Assembly: GCA_949318235.1 (NCBI GenBank)
Contig: OX439131.1
Coordinates: 3,617,964 to 3,681,963, forward strand
Source of the DNA: Ecdyonurus torrentis
Taxonomy: Eukaryota > Arthropoda > Insecta > Ephemeroptera > Heptageniidae
Direction of reading: 5' to 3'
Length of the DNA stretch: 64,000 bases
The first letter of the stretch is position 1. Every line of letters begins with the position of its first letter. The notes beneath the pieces were generated by a model, which saw nothing but the letters and a program-made list of their open reading frames with translations, had not been told where the DNA came from and made no database searches. Shown one piece after another: positions 54,546-64,000 of this stretch. The position numbers and the translations under genes were made by a program.

Positions 54546-57500
54546 ATAGTACGGGATGTAAAGGATTGAATAGTGTATTTCATTCTAGAGTTATGAAACT
54601 TGGTACACTTGCAGATGACACCCAGCCTATGATTTCCCGGGGCTGAGCCATGCGGGATACCCAACCCTTGCACCCCTGGAGACCCCTGAAATATGCTTAA
54701 TTTTTTTGTGCCTCAACTAATGCTCTCAGCAAAAAAAGCTTCAAGCAAAAGTTGTAAGGCTTACTTTTTTCTATGCCCATGAATTTTTTCAAAATCCTAT
54801 GTTGCCACATTTAGCTACAGTGTTGCCAAATATAGGTCACCATGCGTAAAATAACCTTATTTCAGGGGTTTTCGTTTAAAATATGCAGTATATGCTTGAT
54901 ATTTTGTTGCAGGATGCATTTTAACTAACATTAGTGTTATATTGTAACAATTAATGGATCAAATTTTATTAATTGAATTGAAATAAAAAATAAAAATAAT
55001 TTTAACTGTTTTAATAGTGCATTTGGTTATATACTTTAAAACCGTATAAATAGGCTTTCACAGACTGCTGTGCTGTAAACGTGCACGTAACACTAGAATA
55101 TTTTAACTGTTCAAACATAGAAGCTAACATACTAAGGAACAAAACTGTGGGCTGAGCCATCCTTAGGGGTCAACCCTGTGACCCTGAAAAAATCGCAAAG
55201 TAGGTACATTTGACAAAAAAGTTAGATTATTTTAGCCATTTCAGTGATTTTTACTGAATTAGGCGTGAGAAAAGGGCACAAAGGGTTGACCCTTGATAAG
55301 GATTTAACTTCTTAATAGTTTTAAAAGTATCTAATTATCAATTTCTCGGGGTTGAGACCCTTCAGGGGTTGACCCTTTAAGACCCTGGTGACCGGAAAAT
55401 GGACTGTTTATTGATAATATGATATATGGAAATAATTAAAATTACCTAATTGAAAATTAAAGTGTGCACCCCTACCAGGGTGTCTCGCAGCATCCTGTTA
55501 GTTCATGTTCATATGTGAAAATAAAATGCCACAAAGACCTTCCGTAATGACATGGAAGCTCCGCAAACTTGTGTTCATCCTGCGAGTTATGCTACCCGCT
55601 ACAACTGTACTATAGTAGAGCCGTAACGTAAAAAATTCGAGAAAATTTGCAGGTGTTTGTGTCATCATATATAAGTTTATGAACAGTTCATCTCATTATC
55701 TAACACTGAAGAAGCCATGTTGTAACCACTGAACTTACTCTTTATATAACATGGAAATGACCATTTTTTTTTGTGTGTGTGTGTAATGTTTTAAAGTTTT
55801 TTTTTTTTTTTTTTGAGGGGGGGGGGGGGGAGGAGGATAGTGTGATTGGTTTTACGTGCTGCATTCCTTATGCATGGTACTTTTGCACCGGGAACAAGAT
55901 TGTCGTTTTCTTTTTCTTTTCTTTTTGAAGCATTCCTAATTTCCATAAATTGGCATGGCTCTGTGAGCCGATAACGCCGAGTGCTCCATAACTATGCTTA
56001 TACGTATATAATAACAGGCACTTAAATTGATTTTTATCTTCATTTTTACGTGCTATAATGACGTATATGTAAGTAGAAGACGCAAAAATAAAGTATGTTT
56101 GATACCTGCATATTTGTGCGTATCTGCAGAATTAATTGACTTACTGGCTCTTCAACGTCACAGATATTTAACATGCATTTAAATAGGACAAAATTTTAAA
56201 ATGGGCACTGTGACCTTAATATTTGCAATTTTAAAAAACTGATTTTAGATTCGTGATAGGGGCCCCAAAAATGACATAAAAACATGTGTAACATGAAAAT
56301 ACGAGACAAAAAGTTTTTTGCCCAAAAAACAAAGAAGGGGGTCCCCTTCTTTCGACCCCATTCAAAACCGCTATTTCGACTGTAGCGCCTTGAAAAATAA
56401 AGCTATGTCATTTTTAAGGTTACCAGCGTGTAGAGCGTCAAAAATGCAATAATCCTGATGTAGTGCATTATGAGTTTTATTTTTTTAGCTAGCCTACAGA
56501 AACGAGAAACTGCTATTTTTGGACCCGTTTGCAGGCACTTTTTTCTAATAGAAATTATAGTCTGATTTTTAAAATACGCACATGGAAAGGTGTGTAAGAT
56601 AGTCAGCTTTAAAAAGTTTGCCAGACGCCACCTTCTAACTTTCTTACTTTTAACTTCTTTTTACATTTATCGTTAAATGTTAAAAAAATGTGTCATTTTC
56701 AACGATTTTTGGAGAACTTTTCTGTGTTTATATAGGGGCTTATAGGCAAAAACTATATTCTTGATATAATAGTAATTTTAATGCCTGATTCTAATAAAAT
56801 GACCAAAAAAATGATGGGTCACGCCCTTGTATATTTTTCCTAATTTTGCACCAGACTTGCGTTATTAAGCACTTTCTACCACTTGTAATGCTATTTATAT
56901 GGGAGATAAGATAGCCACATGATCAAATTGCCTATGGTGACTCCTAATTTGATATATCGATTTCAAGAGTAGTTTTATTGAAAAGAGGGTATCATTTTAC
57001 ATAAGATCCGTCACTTTTATAATATTCGGTCAAAAACTTGCCAATTTGCCCATATAGCCTATGTTAATTTTACGGCCATGAACAATAATTGCTTGCTGTT
57101 GCCACTTTCGCGAGCGCTACTGCCGTTATACTTTACGCAAACTTAATGTTATAGACATCAATCAATGGCAAATTTTATGCAGTTTTTGAATATTTTTGTT
57201 AAAGTTGGAAAAAATAATTTTTCGAATTGTCATAGCCAATTCAATGACGTAAGGTAGTGGTCAAAAATATCTTTGTTGCCCCTGAAGCCCGTAATTATAA
57301 TTTTACGACCAAGACAAGTTGATTTTCGAAAAGTACGTCACTTTTTACATATAAATAGACCCCTTGAACGTTGTGGTACGAAAATTAATTTTTCTTGAAT
57401 TTTAAGTCCCATTGATTAACATGTAAAACCCGTGTTTTACGTTTACGGCCGTAACTCCCGTAAAAGTGCGTATGGGGACGTAAAAATTTAGTAGTAAACC

Positions 57501-58263
57501 TTTGGTTGGGAGGTCATCCCCCACTCCAAGTCCCAGCTTCGAACTCGTGTCATGATAGAATACCCTCCCTTGTAAGAGATAAACCAGCAAATCATATTGC
57601 TTTTTGTAACTATTTTCTAATCAAACACTTTTCTCGCTTCTCAGTGCATATATTAATTAATAATAATGAAGTTAATACATAAAAAGTACATTTACAAGAG
57701 TTTTATTAACGTTTATGAGCTCAATTGACGGTTATATCGTGTTTTTCCCGCGATCGCCAAGAATATAAGCAACTGCAGCGCCACAGATTACGACCGCATT
57801 CGGAACTATAACTGAATATCTTTCTCAATTTCAGCTCTTTAAGTCACAAAGTTCTCAGTGCGTTTCGAACCAAATTCTGATTAATGCTTTTAAAAGTTTC
57901 TTTGTTAATCAAAGAGCTTATTTATCTGTTTTTGAGTCCATTTAAATACACTTTCGCAGAAATATGAATGATCTACTGTGGAAGTAGCATGGCTTTTTCA
58001 GCCATTAACCAATGCTGTATGAGGAAAATGCTCGACTTTGCGGCTATTTTTTTATTTGCGTTTCGAACTAAATGTATTTTTTATTACATCAATAGGAGCA
58101 TAGAGAAATAAGGAATCTATAGGTAACACTGAAACGGCGTTTAAATAATATCAAAACTCGTTCAAACTACTTTAACGCCTGGTTTTACATGGGAAGTATT
58201 GAAAATTAGATTTTCGTGTTACAGCATGTTTTTTATACAGAGCAGTAAATTTGTTAAAAGGGG

Positions 58264-58335
58264 AATCCTCCTGACTGGGACTCGAACCCAGATCTTTGGC
58301 TTGCCGGGCCACTGTGCTAATCATTGCACCAGTTG
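58264..58335 (-). pseudogene. tRNA-like SINE unit (minus arm)
   Basis: Mirror of the plus-arm unit: on the minus strand TGGTGCAATGATTAGC and GGTTCGAGTCCC. The 5' ends of the two units face each other across about 10 bp. Confidence 0.65.
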
Positions 58336-58344
58336 GAGGGGAGG

Positions 58345-58421
58345 GAGCCCGATGGTGCAATGTTTAGCACAGTGGCCCGGCAAGCCAAAGATCTGGGTTC
58401 GAGTCCCAGTCAGGAGGATTC
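58345..58421 (+). pseudogene. tRNA-like SINE unit (plus arm)
   Basis: Box A-like TGGTGCAATGTTTAGC and a perfect box B GGTTCGAGTCCC are present. A T-arm (CTGGG/CCCAG) and D-arm (GTGC/GCAC) pair. The anticodon-loop position would read GGC, but C replaces the invariant T33 and the acceptor stem is poor. It is a SINE head, not a functional tRNA. Confidence 0.65.
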
Positions 58422-58686
58422 CCCTTTTAACCATGCAATTTAATGCTCTGTATAAAAAACATGGTGTATCACGAAAATCTAATTTTCAATACTTCCCATG
58501 TTAAACCAGGCATTAAATTACAAACTCACATATATGTCCTCAACGTGGAGGCAGGCTCGCAAGAGCAAATACGTCATGACTGCAAAAGCGGTTTAAATGC
58601 TTCGCGCTACAAAAGTTAGTGCGCACATGACAAGCGGCGCAAGCCGTCTTTATACATATAGAGTAGTGAATAGAATTGGAAGGGAG

Positions 58687-58783
58687 GGAGCCCGATGGTG
58701 CAATGGTTAGCACAGTTGCCCAGCAAACCAAAGATCAGGGTTCGAGTCCCAGTCAGGAGGATTCCCCTTTTTTAACAAATTTT
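58687..58783 (+). mobile_element. tRNA-derived SINE, third unit
   Basis: GATGGTGCAATGGTTAGCAC, a loop reading AGC at the anticodon position, and box B GGTTCGAGTCCC. The 3' part GGAGGATTCCCC TTTTTTAACAAA is the same tail found in both arms of the palindrome at 58176, so this is a single, non-inverted copy of the same SINE. Confidence 0.65.
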
Positions 58784-58784
58784 T

Positions 58785-59325
58785 TTATTACAATTTAGGA
58801 TTTTTTTTTTTAATGTTCAAGATCTTGAAAAAGATTTTTGAGCAGGTAATGTATAAATATTGCTTTATTTTCATTAAGCAGAGAGTTAATAATTTCTCTG
58901 CCATGAGTATTTGCTACACGGAAAAATATAGTTTACTAACTATAATTAAACTTAGCTTATATAGTGAACGCATTATAGTTTATAATTTATAATGATATTC
59001 TGATATTTTAATTAGTAAAAATTTACCAAGTTTCTGCTTTAGAAATTAATGTTATAAATGTTGAAAGATGGTAGTTAATTTTTATTATCTAACTTTATTG
59101 TTTTTTAATCTTGCGAGTCTTAGTAAATTTTAATTAACATACTTATTTATTTAAAATTTGAAAAGTTTTATCCAGTTTTCGTGAATACAGGTGATACAGT
59201 AAACTTGATGTGCTCCTCAAAATCATCAAAAGAATAAAACCTTGAATTTCTTGAAAGCAATAAGAAGATGGACTGACTTTGAAATATATTACTCGCACTA
59301 ACAGTGTTATAAAAAATATATTCTA

Positions 59326-59355
<30 letters not shown>
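58785..59355 (+). repeat. Region B arm, third copy, second part
   Basis: Matches 31058-31720, with a shortened CAAG/CTTG array (58815-58850) and a terminal (AT)n at 59329-59356. More diverged than the other copies, with several small deletions. Confidence 0.8.
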
Positions 59356-59357
<2 letters not shown>

Positions 59358-59360
59358 GTC

Positions 59361-59620
59361 TGTAACATATAGAACCCAACGATTGCAGTCTCCAACGTGC
59401 ATAGGATCCAAAATACGCCCTTTTGAGTAAGAGTGGGGGTTATGGGTGGGCAGAGGAGTTTATAGAGGCCAAAACTCTGGCAATAATGTCCTTTGGATCG
59501 TAAATCCTTGGACTCTATTTATATCTTTATGAATTTATATATTTATTTATTTTTTTTTAAAATAAATTATAATTTGAATCCTATGCCCATTGGAAACTGT
59601 TGTCGTTGGAGATTTTATAA
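59361..59620. mobile_element. Foldback element with imperfect ends
   Basis: CCCAACGATTGCAG…CTCCAACGTGCATAGGATCCAAA at 59374-59411 pairs with TTTGAATCCTATGCCCATTGG…GTTGGAGA at 59572-59613. Non-coding; borders approximate. Confidence 0.5.
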
Positions 59621-60335
59621 AAAAATCTATTAATCTTATTTTTAAGATTTCGATTTTTTTTTATCTTTGGTGAAAATCATAATTATATTTAAATTTTAGT
59701 TAGTTAAATTTGTTTATTGTACTTTGTTATATTTTGTATGTGTTAATAAGGTAAATATATGTATAGAAAAAACGTACTTTTCATTATAATTTTTATAATC
59801 AAAATGGTCAAATGGTATTTAAAAAAAAAATCTTTATTTCTAAAATATTATAATAAATATTATTCTTTACAACAATATGTACTGGTCATGTTTATAAAAG
59901 CTAATTAGAAGAAAGGTTCTTTTTCTTATTATTGTCAAATATTATCAAAATATTATACATAAAAATAATAAAAATTTGTAATTTACTTATTTAACATATA
60001 ATATAAATAATTAACGTTATTAAAATAAATCAATAAAAAAATACGATATTTCAAGGGTTCAAAATTTTGATATGCAAATCCTTGCATTTAGCAAAATTTT
60101 GGACTTCTGAAAAAGTAATATTAATAAAATAACAATCATTACAATACATAATATTAAAGTATACTGATACATTTTTAATTTATGAAAAAATAAATTGCAA
60201 ATAAAAATGTAGGTGGTTGTAAAATAAATTCAATTATTTTTTATTAATGTTGCAAGTATTAATTTCATGGACGATGTCAAACCCTCAAAGAAAGACTAAT
60301 TATATTTTTTGGGAGGCACGTTATACATATATATA
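59621..60335. other. AT-rich spacer
   Basis: No gene, tandem repeat or element end recognised. Confidence 0.5.
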
Positions 60336-60338
60336 GTA

Positions 60339-61423
60339 TAAGGGGCCGTATATGTTGGTAAAAGCCCCATAAACATAGCACAGGAAATCGTATTTAAACT
60401 GTCATATTGTCAATTTTTTATCTACAAACTTGAAATTATAGCATTAAATCGTAAATAAAATTCTGCTTTGAGCTGCGTTGACAATTTGTTTTTAAAATAT
60501 GCAGAAATAGAGATATTAATTTTTTAAAGATGCAAGTGTAAGTTAATAGATTTAGTACGAATTTTTATAAGTTGGTACTTTGATTTATTTTCAGGTGTAT
60601 AGGTATAGTAAAGGTGCAGTAAAAAGTAAGTGAAAAAATAGCAGTTTTTCAAAAGAAGGGCTTAATGCTACCTGACAACACGACCCAATTATCTAACGCG
60701 TCAATGATTTTGATAATTCGAGAAGTAATTTTCACAGTAAATTAAATTTATTTTAGATGTTTTAGTTTTATTAAATATCATGCATATTTCTTTTTTGATC
60801 GAAGTTCTAGCGATATTTTGAACTACCGTGATTTAGAAATAATGAGTAGTAGTATGTAATATTTTTTTATTTAAATATATTACTTTAATATGAAGCTATA
60901 ACTTCGATCAAAAAAGAAATATGCATGATTTTTAATAAATCTAACATCTAAAAAATAAATTTGATTCACTATAAAAATTACTTCGCGAAGTTTCCAAAAT
61001 AATTGATGCGTAAGATAATTGGGTCCCTTTTTGTCAGGTAGCAGGTAGTCCCTTTTATTGAAAACTGATGCTCTTTGTTCACTTGCTTTTTACTGCACTT
61101 TTTGACTTACAAAGGTGCAGCAGTGCTATATATAGCAATATTGTATCATATACAGTACGCAGACTTATTGACGACAGTAAATGTTACCACTAAAATAAAT
61201 ATACAACTTCACTAAAATATTATCAAACTTTGAAATTAATTATTAAAAAACATATTAATATTATGCAAATTTTAACAACAGAGCTCAAAGCCAAATTTTA
61301 TGCTGATTACAGCAACATAAATTTCAAAATATTACATAATATTTTGAGAAAGAGAATACAAATACTAAAAGTATTTTTACATGCTAAGCTTATGGTAGCT
61401 GTTTCAACATATACGGCCCCTTA
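60339..61423. mobile_element. 1.08 kb foldback element
   Basis: The ends TAAGGGGCCGTATATGTTG and CAACATATACGGCCCCTTA are near-perfect inverted repeats. An inner pair (about 60600-60815 with 60895-61105) folds over words such as GATCAAAAAAGAAATATGCATG. The flanks give ATAA and TTAA, so a TTAA or TWA target is possible but not proven. Non-coding. Confidence 0.7.
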
Positions 61424-61497
61424 AAGCTTGAAAAGAGGACCAATAATAAACGAAAAAGTATAAATTTTAATCATATTGCAACATATTTTTATTGTTA

Positions 61498-62092
61498 ATA
61501 GACAACTTAATCACAGCAATTGTCACTGGCAAGGGTTATCAGGATTATCACTGGCAAGGGTCATCATTATAGTTTTATGTTAATTTTTTCGGTATACAGA
61601 GCTTACCATTGTAGGGTTTTATTTTTTAAATTTCTTGCCTCAGAATTATTAAAACACGTTAAATTGCATATTATCATAAAGTAAAAAGCATAACTCAAAA
61701 AATTATTTAGGGCGTGAACAATTAAGCCCCAGTGAAAGGAACGGGGTGAAAACTGTTCTCAAAGTCGACTCCATATGAGGGTTTGGGTTGGACCAGAAAT
61801 GTTAGTTTCTCAAAGTAGAAACTGGCGGATCGAACACATGATTCCTATTTGGAGTCAACTTTGAGCGCAGTTTTGACCCTGTTCACCACAAGGGCTAGTT
61901 CTCATCTTAAATACTTTTTAAATTTATATGCTCTTTAATAATTCTGAAGCGATAAATTAAAACCCTCAATGTAAATGGTAAGACCTATATACCAGGCCAA
62001 AGTTAACATAAAACTAATTATGACCCTAACGAGTTATTAACTTGATGACTATTGCCAGTGCCGTGTCCTGATTATGGTTAAGTTGTCTTTGG
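61498..62092. mobile_element. 595-bp foldback element
   Basis: AGACAACTTAATCACAG…GTCACTGGCAAGG at the left is mirrored by ATTGCCAGTG…CTGATTATGGTTAAGTTGTCT at the right; GACTCCATATGAGG and TTGGAGTCAACTTTGAG pair near the middle. Divergence between arms is moderate. A 25-bp duplication (TCACTGGCAAGGGTTATCA / TCACTGGCAAGGGTCATCA) is present in the left arm. Confidence 0.65.
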
Positions 62093-62639
62093 TAATATTT
62101 TAAATATTTATGTATTTCATTAAAAAAATATATTTACATTTGAATATATAGTATAGATCAGATTCTATTTTTTTTTTTTTTTTTACCTTAAAAAAAAGAA
62201 AACATCAAGTAATTCAAATCTCTCATGTAATTTAAAAAATAGCAATAAAATTTAAATACTTAATTATTTTAAAAGGCCTATGGAGCTTTCTAACGAAATG
62301 ACGGTTGGTTCAAAATTTGACCTTGAGCGAATTACGGCAACAGTGTCGTGGGGACCAGATTCAAATAAAAGCAATGGATTGCATAGGAGAGCGTATTGAA
62401 TTTGATTTAATTAAAATAGAAAGAGGTAAAAAGTCGCGGTTTTCGGTCGTGGTCTGATTAGATGAACATCTTAGCTTTCGATTGATATGATTTTGGCTCC
62501 AAAAAATTAATTATTATTAATTAACACAGGTAATTAAAAAATACCTTAAGAATAGTGCTGATATAAAAATTGTTGTCAATCGAATTTAAAATGAACTAGA
62601 ATCATGAAAATTGGTACAAAGGTAGATCAATACCTTAGT

Positions 62640-63360
62640 CATTAGTTATCAAAAGGTTAATTACCTAACCCACCCCTAAAGGGTCTAAAAGGGGTAGTTA
62701 ACCCCCGAAAATTAAACTAATCCGATTTCAAAAGTTTTAACGATGTTGGTGGGGTAAAATGACCCGCCTAAGAAGACTGTGATATTAATTTTTGTTAATT
62801 TCCACCCCTAACCGACCTAAGGGGTAGTTTACCCTTAAAATTGCATCATTTCGAATTTGTAGGTTTTCAACAAAACAAACGTTGTTTCCGGGGTTTCTGA
62901 ACTTGCTGAAGACAATGGTGCACTCAAAAATTTTCTAGCTGCAACCCCTAAAGAGCAAGGGGTAGTTTTAACCCTAATTTCCAATTAAACCAAAATCGAA
63001 AATAAAAGTGTGTCATTTCCGGTGAAAAGCAAAGTGCTAAAATATAAGTGGTAGTTTTAAATTTTTATCTTCCACCCCTAACGTGCTAGGGGGTAGTTTT
63101 CACCCTTAAATTAAATTTAAATAAGATCAGGCCATCAAAGTGTCATTTCTGAGGTAAATAAATATGCTAAAGACGATGGTGAGGTTTAAAAAATTCTATC
63201 TTCAACCCCTAGCGCGCTAGGGGTAGTTCCACCCTAATTTTTTGAATAACTAATATAGACTATAAAGGTGTCGATTTAGGGGTTAAAAATTCTTCTGAAG
63301 ACGATGGTGACACTTAAATTTTTTTATCTTCAACCCTAACCTGCTAGGGGTAGTTTTTGT
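62640..63360 (+). repeat. Degenerate tandem repeat with CCCCTAAC…GGGGTAGTT core
   Basis: About six units of roughly 115-130 bp. Each has CACCCCTAAC, a near-palindromic GCTAGGGGTAGTT and ACCCT, followed by AAAGTGTCATTTC- and AAGACGATGGTG-type words. The same ACTACCCC / TTAGGGGTG words occur in region B (30360-30400, 30530-30555). Confidence 0.7.
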
Positions 63361-63371
63361 AAACGAAATTC

Positions 63372-63388
63372 CTGGATCCACCCCTGAT
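63372..63388. mobile_element. Right end of a hAT-like element
   Basis: CCTGGATCCACCCCTG is the inverted form of the CAGGGGTGGATCCAGG end common in animal hAT elements. The corresponding left end was not found in the window, so the element's extent is unknown. Confidence 0.5.
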
Positions 63389-63442
63389 TACATCACTTCT
63401 TCTCATTTTTTTAAATGAACATAACCATATATATATATATAT

Positions 63443-64000
63443 CAAGGGCGGATGTAGGATTTTGGTTTGGGGGGGGCGACACCAGGGAAATTTTTCCAGT
63501 TTGGGGACGGGGCAGGGGGCAGCCCGCCGCAGGCGAAAATTTTTTTAGGGATACGCCCTTTTTTGGGAAAAACGCAAAAATAGTATACTTATTGAGAAAA
63601 TAACTTAAAAATTATTTTAGTTTAATTTTTTTATCGCGTTTTTTTCCCACCCTTATTTAATGACATTGGAAAATATGTGCAAATTGTTAACTGAAACCTT
63701 CAAAAAAAAAAATTTAAAGTTGCTCTTTTTTTTTTTTTTTTTTTTTATTTCAAATTTTTGAAATTCCAAATCTATGTTTTAAATTTTATCTTATTACAGA
63801 GTAACCACAAGAATTTTTGCTTAATAAACGATTAGCAAGTCGTTATATTTTAAATGCCAAAAATAATGCACCTCAATTTAATTTAAAAATTGAGCTCGTT
63901 AAAGAAAAAAAAATAATCCATAGAGGGGTCTAATTTTTATCATGCAAATGAAATTTTCAATTTAGACTGAATTTGTCACCTACAGAATTTTAAGAACCTT
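63443..64000 (+). mobile_element. Left end of a hAT-like element, running off the window
   Basis: Starts CAAGGGCGGATGTAGGATTT, followed by a G-run and GCAGCCCGCCGCAGGCGAAAA, a subterminal layout shared with the elements at 38632 and 45985. The rest is AT-rich and non-coding to the window edge. Confidence 0.5.

Larger units (their letters stand above)
58176..58512. mobile_element. TTAA palindrome built from two head-to-head SINE units, 337 bp
   Basis: TTAA flanks both sides (58172-58175, 58513-58516). The ends GCCTGGTTTTACATGGGAAG and its complement are inverted, and the arms pair almost to the centre. Each arm contains a tRNA-like promoter unit (minus strand about 58264-58335; plus strand about 58345-58420). 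Insertion is proven because removing it, with one TTAA, restores the inverted end of element C. Confidence 0.8.
54361..58532. mobile_element. Element C: ~4.2 kb non-coding transposon
   Basis: The left end ATATGTGAGTTTGTAATTTA AAGTAGTTTGAACGAG is inverted at the right (CTCGTTCAAACTACTTTAA, then AATTACAAACTCACATAT). A nested TTAA element (58176-58512) splits the right end. No open frame of coding character occurs in the 3.8 kb interior. Blocks near 54640, 55150 and 55350 share GGGGCTGAG…GGGGTCAACCCT-type words. A G-run is at 55818-55830. Target duplication unclear. Confidence 0.6.

Noticed and set aside
58199..58504. 101-codon frame repeating a ~25-residue phrase
   Set aside because: It reads through the inverted SINE palindrome, so the repetition is nucleic, not protein.
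58345..58761. Functional tRNA genes
   Set aside because: Boxes A and B are good, but the acceptor stem pairs badly, position 33 is C, and the copies lie in repeated SINE contexts.

Overview
The window is a strongly AT-rich stretch of animal nuclear DNA made almost entirely of transposable elements nested inside each other. Evidence for an animal genome: spliced genes with GT-AG introns, long (AT)n, (GA)n and (CTTT)n microsatellites, tRNA- and 5S-rRNA-derived repeats, and many short inverted-repeat elements with 8-bp, TA or TTAA target duplications. The class of DNA transposon and the base composition suggest an invertebrate (arthropod or cnidarian), but the sequence does not fix the species. 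I see no convincing host gene. Nearly all short open reading frames are translations of microsatellites or inverted repeats.

Layout. 1-4.7 kb: foldback elements, a 2.07 kb hAT-type element (1759-3831) and a CGTACCGTAT motif array. 4.7-19.56 kb: element A, with 1.3 kb inverted arms (4692-5975 and 18205-19490, the right arm running on to 19560). It has been invaded by two hAT elements (7907-9138, 10507-12396), a small hAT MITE (12529-12679) and a 1 kb foldback (13600-14605). 19.56-53.1 kb: region B, one gigantic imperfect palindrome. Its left arm (19565-31890) pairs with its right arm (53117-44447 read backwards). Comparing the arms reveals insertions with their empty sites: a 120-bp TA MITE (19665-19784), a 9.4 kb CACTA-like transposon (19877-29320), and an 823-bp insert (52105-52927). 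The core holds a separate 3.8 kb palindrome (31988-35817), mirrored minisatellites, a 1.34 kb hAT (36684-38021), a hAT nested in a TTAA element (38612-41084) and further foldbacks. 53.1-59.3 kb: a third, direct partial copy of the B arm, split by element C (54361-58532), itself carrying a TTAA palindrome built from two head-to-head tRNA-like SINE units. 59.3-64 kb: more foldbacks, a degenerate tandem repeat and the ends of two hAT elements, one running off the window.

The only intact coding capacity is in the CACTA-like element. Two genes lie on the minus strand: a 970-aa zinc-finger/tnp2-like transposase whose N-terminus carries a 2A-like motif, and a 528-aa SAM-like protein for which I reconstruct four in-frame exons. 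Together with terminal CACTC...GAGTG ends and a subterminal array of CTTGGTAACCAAG-type motifs, this looks like a potentially autonomous two-gene element. All other elements appear non-autonomous.
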